Source: a virus
Strand: one strand, 5' to 3'
Length of the DNA: 64,000 nt
Virus record (IMG/VR): IMGVR_UViG_3300042887_000976
Span: 1 to 64,000 of that record
Translations under genes and position numbers: made by a program
In this document: positions 29,538 to 38,778 of the stretch, in pieces
Layout: every line of letters begins with the position of its first letter
How positions within the stretch are numbered: position 1 is the first letter of the stretch
Notes under the pieces: model-generated
What the model saw: the letters and a program-made list of their open reading frames with translations, nothing else
What the model was told of the DNA's origin: nothing
Database searches by the model: none

Positions 29538-31603
29538 CCTTTTGCCTCCGCCCAGGTACTTGCCATGTCACAGGACACACGAAGAGGAACACCTTGGATA
29601 ATAGTATTATGCCCCATTGCCTTCATAAACAATTCTTTCATTTCTACTGCCTCTTCTATTGGAGCAACTGCTATTAGTTCGTCATGAACCTGAACAAGGA
29701 CTTTTAAGTTAGTCCCCTTAAAGGCTCGGTCAATGTCAATCATAGCCTGCTTGCAAAGGTCTGCTGCTGAACCCTGAACCACCGCATTAACGGCTTGGCG
29801 CTCTGCACGGGACCTAAACTCTGAGTTGACGGAAAGGAGGTCAGGAAGCCTTCTACGCCTTCCTGTGATGGTTTCAACATAACCAAGCCTGCGTCCTTGT
29901 GCAACTACCTTCTGCTTCCATTCAGTGAGACCTGAGAATTGGCGGTAATACTCCTGAATCATATGTTGGGCTTGCTCAAAGGAGATACCAGTGGTGCGTG
30001 CCAACTTACCAGCGCCACCTCCATAAGCCGTTAGAAAGTTAACTCCCTTACCAATCTGGCGTTCCTCACTTGTTACGTCTTCTATTGACTTGCCAAAGAG
30101 TAGGGCAGCCGCACCAGTGTGAATGTCAATGTTGTTGTTAAAAACTTTAAGTAATTCTTTGTCTTGGGAAAACATTGCCATTACCCGTAGTTCAATCTGG
30201 TCATAGTCGGCAACCAACATAGTTTGACCTTCAGGAGCAACAAACAGACTGCGAATACTTGATTCACGAGGGATGTTTTGAAGGTTGGGTCCAGAAGATG
30301 ACAAGCGACCAGTGGCTGTTCGGTGAAGGTGAAATGATGGGTGTAGGCGACCCTGGTTCAACTGAGGGATAAGACCATCAACATAAGTTGATTTAAGTTT
30401 TTTAGTTTCAGCCCAACCTAAAAGCATTGTAAGAGCAGGGTGCTTGTGCTCTAAAAACTTGAGACTCTCTTCGTCTACAGATGGTTGCCCTGTAGCCGTG
30501 GTCTTGTGTGGTTTAAGGGCTAAACCACCCTCACGCTTCTTATTAAACAAAAACTGTTGTTTATGTTTTGTAGAGTCAGGATTAAAGCCAATAGGAGTGT
30601 AATCAGACAAATCTAATAAAATAGTTTGTAACTTGGTATCTAACTCTTTTCCAAGATTTACTAACTGCCTTTCATTTACAGGAATGCCGTTGTTCTCCAT
30701 ATGCATAAGAACTTCCAACACTTGTGAGTCTTGGTAAAAACAACGAAGTAACCCTTCGTGGGTACAAATCTTGGGCCATAAACGCTGGTGCAAAAGCCAT
30801 GTCCAACGAACGTCCAAGTGCACATACCTAATGGCCTTGTCGTAGGGAACAAAGTCAATGACTTTACCTAACTTGCCATCACGAGCGTAAGCATCATGCT
30901 TACCGTAATTTTTCATAATGATGTTCTCAAGAGAGTAAGACATTAAATTCTCGTCTACAAGGTGTTGCATCAACATGGTGTCGGCGTAGGGGCCAACAGG
31001 GATGTCTCCTCCGTAGTACTTGCTGATAGAACGAGCGTCAAACTTAACGTTCTGCCCAATCTTTACAAGAGAATCGTCAAAGAACAATTCTTTTAAAGCA
31101 CGAAAAACATCAGCCTTATTTAGTTGTTCAGGTGCTTCATCGTAAGTTGCAGGGATTACATACTTGGCTTTAGCCATAGACTCTTGCCCATTTTTGAGCA
31201 ACTTTCTGTAACCCTCAGGTGGGGTGGTTGTACCATCCCCTACCTGTTCTGGTGTCAAAGTGATACCACGCTTGTGACCCATGGGAATAGCCCATGATTT
31301 ACCAGCAGTGGCTAAACCAATCCAAAACACTTCATTGCGTAGAGGGTCAAGAGCCAAAGACTTTCTGTACTGTGCTTCAAAGTTTTCACGAGCACGATTA
31401 GCAATCTCAGGACTTGGATTCTTAAGAGTGGAAAGATGTTTCTTCCAATCTTGAATCATTACTTCTTCTACGTCAGGGTGGCGCTCTAAAACTCCACGGG
31501 TTTCAACGTCAAAAGCAAACATGCCAACGTTGCGAATCTCTTCAACAACGTTGGCAAGTTCGGCAAGACTTGAAATAACGTGGGGTGTTGACCCCACCGT
31601 CAT
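29534..31603 (-). CDS. Family A DNA polymerase with 3'-5' exonuclease
   Basis: 689 residues. Exonuclease motifs: MFAFDVETRG (Exo I), KIGQNVKFDARSI (Exo II) and YVHLDVRW (Exo III). Polymerase motifs: DYDQIELRVMA (A), RQIGKGVNFLTAYGGG (B, with the F that discriminates against dideoxynucleotides) and QVHDELIAV (C). There is no 5'-3' exonuclease domain, as in phage T7-type enzymes. It replicates the phage genome and sits with the SSB-like, helicase and primase genes. Confidence 0.95.
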   Translation of the reverse strand: MTVGSTPHVISSLAELANVVEEIRNVGMFAFDVETRGVLERHPDVEEVMIQDWKKHLSTLKNPSPEIANRARENFEAQYRKSLALDPLRNEVFWIGLATAGKSWAIPMGHKRGITLTPEQVGDGTTTPPEGYRKLLKNGQESMAKAKYVIPATYDEAPEQLNKADVFRALKELFFDDSLVKIGQNVKFDARSISKYYGGDIPVGPYADTMLMQHLVDENLMSYSLENIIMKNYGKHDAYARDGKLGKVIDFVPYDKAIRYVHLDVRWTWLLHQRLWPKICTHEGLLRCFYQDSQVLEVLMHMENNGIPVNERQLVNLGKELDTKLQTILLDLSDYTPIGFNPDSTKHKQQFLFNKKREGGLALKPHKTTATGQPSVDEESLKFLEHKHPALTMLLGWAETKKLKSTYVDGLIPQLNQGRLHPSFHLHRTATGRLSSSGPNLQNIPRESSIRSLFVAPEGQTMLVADYDQIELRVMAMFSQDKELLKVFNNNIDIHTGAAALLFGKSIEDVTSEERQIGKGVNFLTAYGGGAGKLARTTGISFEQAQHMIQEYYRQFSGLTEWKQKVVAQGRRLGYVETITGRRRRLPDLLSVNSEFRSRAERQAVNAVVQGSAADLCKQAMIDIDRAFKGTNLKVLVQVHDELIAVAPIEEAVEMKELFMKAMGHNTIIQGVPLRVSCDMASTWAEAKG

Positions 31604-32250
31604 TAGACTTCTTCCGCTGCTATTGAAAGGAGGTCCGAACGATTCGGAATCTGAATGATGTCAGCGGTGTACGCCTTCTCCGACCAGAGTGCATGGTCTG
31701 CATCTGTGAAAGAACTGATGCCCCACTCTTCAAGGTCACGGTCACGTACCAACTGGTGAGCGGTTGCACTAGTGGCACCCTTACCAGTCTTGCTGACTGC
31801 CCAGAAATGCTTAGACAAAGGTCCAGTGCGTGGGTCGTTGTGGAAGTTCTTCAACTGGTCAATGACACGAGGTCCAACTTCGTATGAACGTAGTGCGTGG
31901 TTGCCATCGCTGGCAAGAAGTACAACGTTAAAAGCAATACGAATAGATGGACGGTTGCCTGCGTCACAAAGTGGGCACTCATCAAACTCACCGATGCAAA
32001 CGAATGATTTCTGACCTTGGCGCTCAACCCAGTGCTGTCGCCATGATGCGTATGGCTCATCGCTGAGAAACTTAATGATGATGGGCTCGTCCTCAATGCG
32101 GAGGCGAGTTGCGTAAGGGGAGTCTGCATCTTTTACAGCAGAGACACCTTCCCATCCCGAACGGATAATGCGGCGAGCAGCAGGTGCTGCGGCTGCGGGT
32201 GTTGGTGCAGAAGTTGGTACTTCTGCTTCTTCGTCAAAGTCGTGGGACAT
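31603..32250 (-). CDS. Putative ssDNA-binding protein with zinc knuckle
   Basis: 215 residues. An Ala/Pro-rich N-terminus precedes a domain with IIIKFLSDEPYASWRQHWVE and CIGEFDECPLCDAG, like zinc-containing phage ssDNA-binding proteins (T4 gp32 type). It directly precedes DNA polymerase with a 1-nt overlap. Function by analogy; the family match is not certain. Confidence 0.65.
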   Translation of the reverse strand: MSHDFDEEAEVPTSAPTPAAAAPAARRIIRSGWEGVSAVKDADSPYATRLRIEDEPIIIKFLSDEPYASWRQHWVERQGQKSFVCIGEFDECPLCDAGNRPSIRIAFNVVLLASDGNHALRSYEVGPRVIDQLKNFHNDPRTGPLSKHFWAVSKTGKGATSATAHQLVRDRDLEEWGISSFTDADHALWSEKAYTADIIQIPNRSDLLSIAAEEV

Positions 32251-32263
32251 TTCTTTACTTTCG

Positions 32264-32698
32264 TTATCTAGGCCAGTTTTGTTTTATGTGTTGTTTGGCA
32301 GACTCCCATTGACAATGCAGTGGGTCATCCAATTGGAATCTTTCCACAGTATCAATGATAAAGTCAAGTTGCCTCAGACTATAAAGTCTGTGTCCTTTAG
32401 GTTCCGTACCTGGCAGTTGGGAACCTTCGGGAGGTGGTGTGCGGAAGTTAGCCTTTGGCAAGATGCCTCGGTACTCCCACATACGGATGGTATTGGCTTT
32501 GCGACCTAACGCTTTACCAAATTCTCCAACCGTAAAAAACTGTTGGGCTTCACCGTTAATGATGAAGACCTTAGATTTTGCCCCATTGTATCGGTCAAAG
32601 CCGTGGGTCGCAACCTTCTTTTCAACAAGTTTATTTTTAGGTGGTGTCTTTCCAGGAAAATCAGGAAGGTCACCAAATAAATCAAGAGGGTCTCTCAT
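32264..32698 (-). CDS. MerR-like helix-turn-helix protein
   Basis: 144 residues. FTVGEFGKALGRKANTIRMWEYRGILPKA followed by HRLYSLRQLDFIIDTV is the MerR/excisionase-type winged helix. Basic N-terminus. The ATG overlaps the upstream stop. It may regulate the replication genes or help replication directly. Confidence 0.7.
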   Translation of the reverse strand: MRDPLDLFGDLPDFPGKTPPKNKLVEKKVATHGFDRYNGAKSKVFIINGEAQQFFTVGEFGKALGRKANTIRMWEYRGILPKANFRTPPPEGSQLPGTEPKGHRLYSLRQLDFIIDTVERFQLDDPLHCQWESAKQHIKQNWPR

Positions 32699-33084
32699 GC
32701 TTTGAAAGCCCAAGTTTCTTTCTCAATGTAAAACGCTTGGATAGTTTCTGCAACGTCATCGTTTTCCCAAGCAAGAGCAAGTAGTTTATCTTCGTCAAGC
32801 AGTTCTACGACACGCTTAAGGTCATCCCAGCGCCCTGTTTCGTGAGCCCAGTTATCTGCGGCACCTTCATCAAAAGAACGGCTTACACGGCGTTCGTACT
32901 TCAATTCAAGTGAGCCAACCTTGAGCCACTTGTGACCTTTGTCGTCTTCAAAACCTTGGTCTTTGATTGCTTCAATAAGTTCAGCCTTCATGTCGTTCTG
33001 ACGCTTTGTCAGCATGTCAAGGGCTTCTTTGGATTTCTTAAATTCTTGTGCAAGTCGTTCGTAATAGTCAATTGTTTTTTCCAT
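32695..33084 (-). CDS. Helical hypothetical phage protein
   Basis: 129 residues: an N-terminal coiled coil (YYERLAQEFKKSKEALDML) then a beta segment (HKWLKVGSLELKYERRVSR). Resembles phage proteins associated with replication or nuclease inhibition, but I cannot name it. Confidence 0.55.
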   Translation of the reverse strand: MEKTIDYYERLAQEFKKSKEALDMLTKRQNDMKAELIEAIKDQGFEDDKGHKWLKVGSLELKYERRVSRSFDEGAADNWAHETGRWDDLKRVVELLDEDKLLALAWENDDVAETIQAFYIEKETWAFKA

Positions 33085-33085
33085 G

Positions 33086-34630
33086 TTACACCTCTGAGTT
33101 AGCCATAAACTCTGTTAATGAGCCTACGTTTAGTTCAAACTTACCATGGCTGTCGTACCCTTTGTCAATAAACGCACCATTAATTCCACGTTTTTGTTGA
33201 AGCATTTCGTACTGCCTTTCTTCAATAGAGCCTTTCATTACGAATGAAGTAATTGTAACGTGGGGGTGTATTGAAGATAAACGGATAATACGGGCATCCC
33301 GTTGGTCTAGTTTTCCAGCAGACCATGGGAGGTCGTAGGAAATGAGGTAGTTGGCGTTCGGTAAGTCCACGCCATACCCACCTGCGTCTGACGATAAAAA
33401 AAGACGGACATTTGGGTCAGTTGCAAACTTCTGTTTAGCAATGTCCCGTTCTTCAGCAGACATTCCTCCCATGAATAAAACGCTTTCAGAAACTTTCTGC
33501 GTTGCTTCCTGGATAATCCGTAAGTTCTTTTTAAAGAATGAGAATAAAACAACCTTATTATTCGGGTCTTCATCTAATACATCCTTAATGTATTCAAGTA
33601 CTGCGTCTAGTTTAGGACTAGTTGCTGATTTAGTCAACCAACCGTGTGCAACCACATGGCTGGCGTACTCACTACCATCAGATGTATTGGGGTCAAGGTA
33701 CTTTTCTGCGGATTCAAAAACAAGTTGTGGGTTGTCACAAAGCATACGAAGAACTGTAAGTCGGGACATAATCTGACCTTGGGCTTCTCCTCCTGCGCCA
33801 GTGTTGTAGTGAGCCCACAAGTCAAAACCTTTACCGTATTGGTTAACCGCCGATTGAAGTTCCTGGAGAAGGTCAGCCGCAATCATGCGGTATGCCTTAC
33901 CACCTGAGTTATCAAATTGAACTGGAATAACTTGGTTAATAACCTTAGGAAGTTGGTCTTGGATGTCTTCACGGGTACGGCGAACCATTACGTCACCAAT
34001 CGTTTTGTTTAGTTGTTGTAAGTTTCTGTAACGCACGGGTTTGCCGTAACTGTCACGCACAATAAAGGTGTTATCAAAGATGTCAAACCGACCAAGAACA
34101 TTAGGGTTTACAAACTGCATGATAGAAAACAGTTCTTCAGGACGATTTTCAATAGGCTGGCCTGTCAATGCAAAACGATAATGGCAAGTCTTACCAAGCC
34201 GTTTAAGTAACTTAGAACGTTTAGCACTAAACGATTTAATGATAGTGGCTTCATCAATAACCATTGCATCAAAGGCTGCTTTTTTAAACAATGGTTCATC
34301 GTGGATAAGCATCTCAGGATTAATGATTGTGTATTGAGCAGAACGAGATAAACGCCAAAGGGCTTCACGTTCTTTGGGGGTGCCATCAATAACTACTGCA
34401 CGAGATGTGGTGAACTTTTTGATTTCACGGAGCCATTGGTATTTTAAAGAAGAGGGAACAACGACAATGACACGGTCAATATCTCCAACATCTAAAAGAT
34501 GCTCAACAGCCGATAGGGTGGTTGGCGTTTTGCCTGCACCCATAACCATTGCAAGAAGGATTTGACCACGGTCAACCATCTTTTCTTGTGCTTCTTGTTG
34601 AAAAGGATAGAGAGTTCCTGTAAATGTCAT
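33086..34630 (-). CDS. SNF2/DEAD-type helicase
   Basis: 514 residues. Walker A MVMGAGKTPTTLS, DEAx box VIDEATIIKS, FALTGQPIENRPEEL motif III, and C-terminal SSDAGGYGVDLPNANYLI with WSAGKLDQRDARIIRL (motifs V-VI). This is SF2/SNF2-like ATP-dependent DNA translocase, used for recombination, replication restart or repair. ATG; its start overlaps the primase gene by 4 nt. Confidence 0.85.
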   Translation of the reverse strand: MTFTGTLYPFQQEAQEKMVDRGQILLAMVMGAGKTPTTLSAVEHLLDVGDIDRVIVVVPSSLKYQWLREIKKFTTSRAVVIDGTPKEREALWRLSRSAQYTIINPEMLIHDEPLFKKAAFDAMVIDEATIIKSFSAKRSKLLKRLGKTCHYRFALTGQPIENRPEELFSIMQFVNPNVLGRFDIFDNTFIVRDSYGKPVRYRNLQQLNKTIGDVMVRRTREDIQDQLPKVINQVIPVQFDNSGGKAYRMIAADLLQELQSAVNQYGKGFDLWAHYNTGAGGEAQGQIMSRLTVLRMLCDNPQLVFESAEKYLDPNTSDGSEYASHVVAHGWLTKSATSPKLDAVLEYIKDVLDEDPNNKVVLFSFFKKNLRIIQEATQKVSESVLFMGGMSAEERDIAKQKFATDPNVRLFLSSDAGGYGVDLPNANYLISYDLPWSAGKLDQRDARIIRLSSIHPHVTITSFVMKGSIEERQYEMLQQKRGINGAFIDKGYDSHGKFELNVGSLTEFMANSEV

Positions 34631-35547
34631 TTAAACCACTTTGGAATAGCAGAGGCTGAGGAAACGGCTTCTACGATTTTATCGTCAGTCATATCCCCAA
34701 TATCTTTTGCGTTAGTACCATCATAGTTTAGCCAAAGAACGCCCTTGCGAAAACGTGGCAAGGTATCAAATAACTTTTTAGAAGCGGTAATACCTGCTTC
34801 ATCATTGTCCATGGCAACAATCAAACGGTCAGCATATTGTTCTAGCAAGTTAATCTGAGTCGTGCTGATAGCAGCCCCAAAACTAGCGAGACCCTGAATT
34901 TCTGAATGAATGCTTGTAAGGCGAACAACATCTAAGGGTGACTCAAGCAAAATTGCAGTCCCTCCTTTAAAGCGTTCAAGACCAAATAAAGTTTCAGACT
35001 TCTTAACACCTACAGGGTAGTTACGAACCCACCCACTCTTTTTAGATTGCCACCCCAAAAGTTCTCGTTCACGAGTAAACAAAGGAAGAACCCAACACTC
35101 ATTCTTTGTATCCCAACGCACAGAGTGCAACCTACAGGCTTCTTCTGTAAGGTTTTTTGTTTGTAATACATCTTGAGGAATATCGGCAAACTTGGAGTAC
35201 TGCACAATGTCCGCTTCTTGTCTATGCACAACAGTTGGCATAGTAAGACGTTCTAGTCCCATAGTTGCAATAGTTGCGTAGTAGTCATATGCAGGTTGGT
35301 CAGAACCTGTTAAGTCTTGTACAAGTCCCATTAGTGAACCACGAGCACCACAAGAAAAACAAATCCATGCTCCTGTTGAAGCATTCATAGACCATGAAGG
35401 AGACCCATCTGCTTTGCCAGTTCTTGTTATGTGTACAGGACAGCGACCACTAATCTCACGTTCACCAACATTAGTGACTTCAACACCAATGGAGGTAAGC
35501 ACATCTACAAGACTAGTAGTACCAGTTTCCATGACTGTCATCTTCAT
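34627..35547 (-). CDS. DnaG-type DNA primase
   Basis: 306 residues. The N-terminal zinc-binding domain has CPVH (about 36) and WICFSCG (about 61); the Toprim part has LLESPLDVVRL and AMDNDEAG. It would make RNA primers for the polymerase. Start ATG with GGAGGTAG upstream; it overlaps the helicase gene by 35 nt, so exact start is uncertain (three ATGs in the first six codons). Confidence 0.85.
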   Translation of the reverse strand: MKMTVMETGTTSLVDVLTSIGVEVTNVGEREISGRCPVHITRTGKADGSPSWSMNASTGAWICFSCGARGSLMGLVQDLTGSDQPAYDYYATIATMGLERLTMPTVVHRQEADIVQYSKFADIPQDVLQTKNLTEEACRLHSVRWDTKNECWVLPLFTRERELLGWQSKKSGWVRNYPVGVKKSETLFGLERFKGGTAILLESPLDVVRLTSIHSEIQGLASFGAAISTTQINLLEQYADRLIVAMDNDEAGITASKKLFDTLPRFRKGVLWLNYDGTNAKDIGDMTDDKIVEAVSSASAIPKWFK

Positions 35548-36763
35548 CTACCTCCGTAAAGTCCATGTTGTCCCAATCCCATTTAATGCGCACTTCACCT
35601 TTAGGAGCAGTACGAGCAAGAAGGACTCGGATGATTGCTTGGTTATCAATGTCAGGGTCTGATTCAACACCCAACACTAAGTCAGAGTCTTGAGCAAACG
35701 AAGAGGTGTATCCAATTGCATCAGCAGTTACTTGACGAGTTTTCTTGTTCCCCAACTTCCATGACAACACCTGGGTTGTAATAACGATAGGGATATCAAA
35801 ACGCTGTGCAAGACGCTTCAGAGAGCGTGTGATGTTAGTAAGCGCTTGTGGGCTACCTTTGGGTTCACCTTGCTCGTCATCCATCAAGTACACACCGTCA
35901 ACAAACAGAACGCTTGGGCGATACTGCTGTACTTTTCCAGTCAGTGCTGAAACAGTTGTAAGAGAAGAAGTGTCTTCAGTCATTACGAAAGGGTGCATGT
36001 TCTTTTGAAGACGCAAAGCCTTTGACAACTTCTCCATGTCTTTTTGAGACATGTCTCCACGCAAGATGCGGGTATGCGAAACACCCGATAGCAGTGCGTC
36101 ATAACGAGCAGTCTGCTCTTCAATACTCATTTCAAAAGAAACATACATTGGTGATGTTCCGTGCATGTGAGCAGCACTTGCCATGATGAGTGTCATTAAT
36201 GACTTACCCTTTTTGGCTTCACCAACAAAAGTAATTAACTGTTGTGGACGTAACCCTGCGGTAATGCGGTCAAGACCTGTAAAACCAGTTGGTATACCAC
36301 GCAATGAGTTTGGTGTGTTACGCATCTCTTCATAACGAGCAAGGCGTTCCTCCCAGTTACTAATGATGTCCACATCCCGAAGGCGAGCAGTTTCTGTACT
36401 GGCACGTTGTAGACCTGCGGAAAGTTCTTTATAGGCTTCTTCAATGTGGTTGTTGTTCAACGCAGGCATCGCAGCCGCAATTGATTGAATCAAATGTTCA
36501 CGTTTGAACGCTTCATAAATTTCATCTACAAGAGCAGAGAAAGGTTCAGCAGATGCATCCAGCAATAAAGTATCTGCGTACTCTTGCTTAAACGCACGAG
36601 CAGATGGAACTGCACTGTGTTCACGCCAATATGAAAGAATCCAAATCCATACTTCAGAAAAGTTAGGGCTGAAGTGCGAAGGCTTGATACCTGCGTTTAC
36701 AACTTCTGTAACCGATGATTCTTGGATGACTTTGCTAATTAAGAGATGTTCGGCGCTTGCCAT
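35513..36763 (-). CDS. dnaB: DnaB-type replicative helicase
   Basis: 416 residues. N-terminal helical domain, then GIPTGFTGLDRITAGLRP, Walker A GEAKKGKSLMT, and VLFVDGVYLM (Walker B), ending in a RecA-like core with GNWYY. Unwinds the fork and works with the primase next door. The start is the ATG of a TAATG junction with the upstream gene, four codons inside the longer frame. Confidence 0.85.
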   Translation of the reverse strand: MASAEHLLISKVIQESSVTEVVNAGIKPSHFSPNFSEVWIWILSYWREHSAVPSARAFKQEYADTLLLDASAEPFSALVDEIYEAFKREHLIQSIAAAMPALNNNHIEEAYKELSAGLQRASTETARLRDVDIISNWEERLARYEEMRNTPNSLRGIPTGFTGLDRITAGLRPQQLITFVGEAKKGKSLMTLIMASAAHMHGTSPMYVSFEMSIEEQTARYDALLSGVSHTRILRGDMSQKDMEKLSKALRLQKNMHPFVMTEDTSSLTTVSALTGKVQQYRPSVLFVDGVYLMDDEQGEPKGSPQALTNITRSLKRLAQRFDIPIVITTQVLSWKLGNKKTRQVTADAIGYTSSFAQDSDLVLGVESDPDIDNQAIIRVLLARTAPKGEVRIKWDWDNMDFTEVDEDDSHGNWYY

Positions 36764-37188
36764 TACAGCATCCATGCTTTCTGTGGGTCAACTACTGTTG
36801 CACGGATACCAATGATAGCGGCCTGTTCTTGAGTAGGAACAAGTATCCTACGGATAGAATGCTTAAAACGCAAGTCGTATGCCAACTCTTCAATATTTGA
36901 GTAAGCAAGCACTGGCAGTGATACACCTTTGCGAAAGAACCAACTTTCAATTTCTTCAGGGTACGGCAAGAAAGTATAAATTTCTGTGCTAACGCCTAAA
37001 CGGTCTGAGGTGTCAATCAATGCTTTCAAAGGTAGGTCATTAGGTTTCCAATGACGAATCTCTTTCTCAGCAGTTTCTGTACTGCGCTTAAAGATGTTGT
37101 ACTTTTTATCAGGAGGAGTTGCAAGCAGTCCTTCAAAGATAACGCCCTGACCAGCGTCTACGCCAAGACTAATATCGTTACCCTGCAC
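36763..37188 (-). CDS. Hypothetical protein of the replication operon
   Basis: 141 residues from a GTG (VQGNDISLGVDAGQ) that overlaps the loader gene's stop by 11 nt and has TATAGGA upstream. The frame continues upstream with an ATG (37239), so the start is uncertain. RRILVPTQEQAAIIG and TVVDPQKAWML end it. Role unknown. Confidence 0.5.
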   Translation of the reverse strand: MQGNDISLGVDAGQGVIFEGLLATPPDKKYNIFKRSTETAEKEIRHWKPNDLPLKALIDTSDRLGVSTEIYTFLPYPEEIESWFFRKGVSLPVLAYSNIEELAYDLRFKHSIRRILVPTQEQAAIIGIRATVVDPQKAWML

Positions 37189-37819
37189 GGCGTGTCCTAT
37201 AGTCCAGTCCTGCTGTTTCAATAATGAAACTGCTCTCATGGATGACTGATGCAAGGTGTTGCCCGTAGCGGTGTGCAATTGTGTCTGGTGTCAAAATAGA
37301 AGTGATAAGAGTTGTTTTCTTTTCTTCATAGCGATTGTCAATTAATGCTGCCAACGCACTGCGTGCGAAGTCAGTTGTTGTGCGTTCTGAGCCAAGACTG
37401 TCCAAAACAAGGATGTCAAAAGTACGGCGCATGTACATAAGCAAGTTTGGGTCTGAGTAGCCATCCGACAACTCACCGTGGTTGCGAGTCTCGTCATAAA
37501 CCATATCCAAGTAACGGTCAGCAGTAATAAAGATTCCTGAAAGCAAATTGTTTTGCAGGGCTTCTTTCAAGGCTGCTTGAACCAAGTGGGTCTTACCTGT
37601 ACCTGTTGGCCCAAATAGAAAAATACCCATTCCATTTTGAACATGCTTTTCAGCAGAGCCAGACCACTTCTGTACACCTGCAAAAGAAGCAGGGTCTCCT
37701 TTATCCTGGTCATAAGTTGTAAAACTCTTATCTGCATAACGAGCAGGTACACGAGCATTTTTTAAACGTTCATCTACTGGTCGGTTTCTCCAGTAGCGGT
37801 CGCTACGCCATTCAGCCAT
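37178..37819 (-). CDS. DnaC/DnaI-type AAA+ helicase loader
   Basis: 213 residues. FLFGPTGTGKTHLVQAAL is Walker A, FDILVLDSLGSERTT Walker B, and the arrangement matches helicase-loader ATPases. In phage lambda the equivalent of this role is gpP, encoded next to O. Here it follows the initiator-like and 37.8-kb genes and precedes DnaB, as expected for a loader. Confidence 0.85.
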   Translation of the reverse strand: MAEWRSDRYWRNRPVDERLKNARVPARYADKSFTTYDQDKGDPASFAGVQKWSGSAEKHVQNGMGIFLFGPTGTGKTHLVQAALKEALQNNLLSGIFITADRYLDMVYDETRNHGELSDGYSDPNLLMYMRRTFDILVLDSLGSERTTTDFARSALAALIDNRYEEKKTTLITSILTPDTIAHRYGQHLASVIHESSFIIETAGLDYRTRRAG

Positions 37820-38235
37820 TAATCCTCCATCAATCTAGCGTCAAGTCCCCACTTGCCGTATTCTTCATTAGGGTTGCTGGTACGGAAACTTTGAGCAAGT
37901 GCGTCAAGGTCTCCCAAGAATACACGCCAAGCCAAAAGTTCTGGCTTTAAAGGTTTCGTCCGCAACTTACTAGCGAAGGTGTCAATCATGCCACGAATAT
38001 CTGCGTGTGTAAAGCCCGCTTCAACAAGTTTTTTAAAACCTTTAATTAGGGCGGGACCATTGACGGGGGCACCTATGCGAGCCATGGTTTCTATTGGCAT
38101 TGCATTACTAAAATAATAAACTAATCCTGTTAGGCTATCCTGACGGGGTTTCTTCTTGGGGACTGCAACTTCTTTTGGGCTGTCGGGGTCACTCCCAATG
38201 GCGTTGCCCCAGTCATCATGATGTCGTGATGTCAT
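37819..38235 (-). CDS. Hypothetical protein between initiator and loader
   Basis: 138 residues, helical (LTGLVYYFSNAMPI; ALIKGFKKLVEAGF), start ATG overlapping the initiator stop by 4 nt. Its position suggests a replication accessory role. Family unknown. Confidence 0.6.
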   Translation of the reverse strand: MTSRHHDDWGNAIGSDPDSPKEVAVPKKKPRQDSLTGLVYYFSNAMPIETMARIGAPVNGPALIKGFKKLVEAGFTHADIRGMIDTFASKLRTKPLKPELLAWRVFLGDLDALAQSFRTSNPNEEYGKWGLDARLMED

Positions 38236-38723
38236 GACATCAACCTAGAGTCAATCCTCTCAAATCCTTTCTTCTTCTTTTCTTCTTGTTCTTTACTCTT
38301 GTTAGGGGTGTCAGGGGTGACACTACCTATGGTGTCAGGGGTGACACTACCTGGTGTCAGGGGTGACACTAGGGGGGTGGTATCACCAGTGACACCATCA
38401 GGCAGTTTAAAAGTGTTTGGATTGTTAAAGTTCATGGAGTAAATGTTGGGTGCATTGCGCCCACCTTTAGAGCGTTTTGTCTTTATAAGCACACCCATTT
38501 CACAGAGTTTCTGTATTGCCCTAATGACCGTGCTACGGCTCAAACCTGAGTTCTTTGCCAAGGTGTTGTAACTAGCCCAGACGTTCTGGTCGGCATCTAG
38601 ATAACAACACAAATGCATCAGAACTAACGCCGTAGTTCCATCGTCATTCAGGTACTGGAGTACCCACCGTGGAATAGCCAGAAAGGGCCCTGAGAAGCGA
38701 TTTAAAGGGCGTTTAGTAGACAT
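38232..38723 (-). CDS. Lambda-O-like replication initiator carrying iterons
   Basis: 163 residues. Residues about 1-95 form a winged helix: PRWVLQYLNDDGTTALVLMH, then YNTLAKNSGLSRSTVIRAIQ with the recognition helix, GVLIKTK. The middle (about 110-150) is low complexity (PGSVTPDT repeats) encoded by four 16-bp palindromes. The C-terminus is lysine-rich (KEQEEKKKKGFE). Its order initiator - loader - DnaB matches lambda O/P/host. The start ATG follows CGGAGGTACCAC. The iterons lie inside the coding sequence, as in lambda. Confidence 0.75.
   Translation of the reverse strand: MSTKRPLNRFSGPFLAIPRWVLQYLNDDGTTALVLMHLCCYLDADQNVWASYNTLAKNSGLSRSTVIRAIQKLCEMGVLIKTKRSKGGRNAPNIYSMNFNNPNTFKLPDGVTGDTTPLVSPLTPGSVTPDTIGSVTPDTPNKSKEQEEKKKKGFERIDSRLMS
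38308..38323. repeat. Iteron 1, 16-bp palindrome
   Basis: GTGTCA-GGGG-TGACAC. The four copies are spaced 22-26 bp centre to centre inside the initiator-like gene. Confidence 0.85.
38332..38347. repeat. Iteron 2, 16-bp palindrome
   Basis: Identical to iteron 1, GTGTCA-GGGG-TGACAC. Confidence 0.85.
38354..38369. repeat. Iteron 3, 16-bp palindrome
   Basis: Identical to iterons 1 and 2, but offset in the reading frame: here it is read as VSPLTP, the others as SVTPDT. Confidence 0.85.
38380..38395. repeat. Iteron 4, degenerate
   Basis: GTATCA-CCAG-TGACAC: one mismatch in the left arm, and a different loop. Confidence 0.65.
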
Positions 38724-38746
38724 GTGGTACCTCCGTAGGGGTTGTA

Positions 38747-38775
38747 AGTGTACACCCACCTGAGGGCGTATGCAA
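38747..38775 (-). promoter_or_regulatory. Promoter of the replication operon (initiator-like gene)
   Basis: -10 TACACT (38747-38752), 17-bp spacer, -35 TTGCAT (38770-38775). Lies in the gap between the divergent genes; a leader of about 17-20 nt with GGAGG. Confidence 0.65.
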
Positions 38776-38778
38776 CGC

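Larger units (their letters stand above)
38262..38396. other. Candidate replication origin: iterons plus A-rich purine tract
   Basis: On the - strand the four iterons are followed by an A-rich purine stretch (about 38262-38300, encoding the KEQEEKKKKGFE tail), the kind of easily unwound flank seen beside lambda iterons. The surrounding gene order supports an origin, but no replication data exist here. Confidence 0.6.

Noticed and set aside
37189-37278. Longer N-terminus for the gene at 36763-37188
   Set aside because: The extra residues are encoded entirely within the loader gene and have no ribosome site; still possible, so confidence was kept low.
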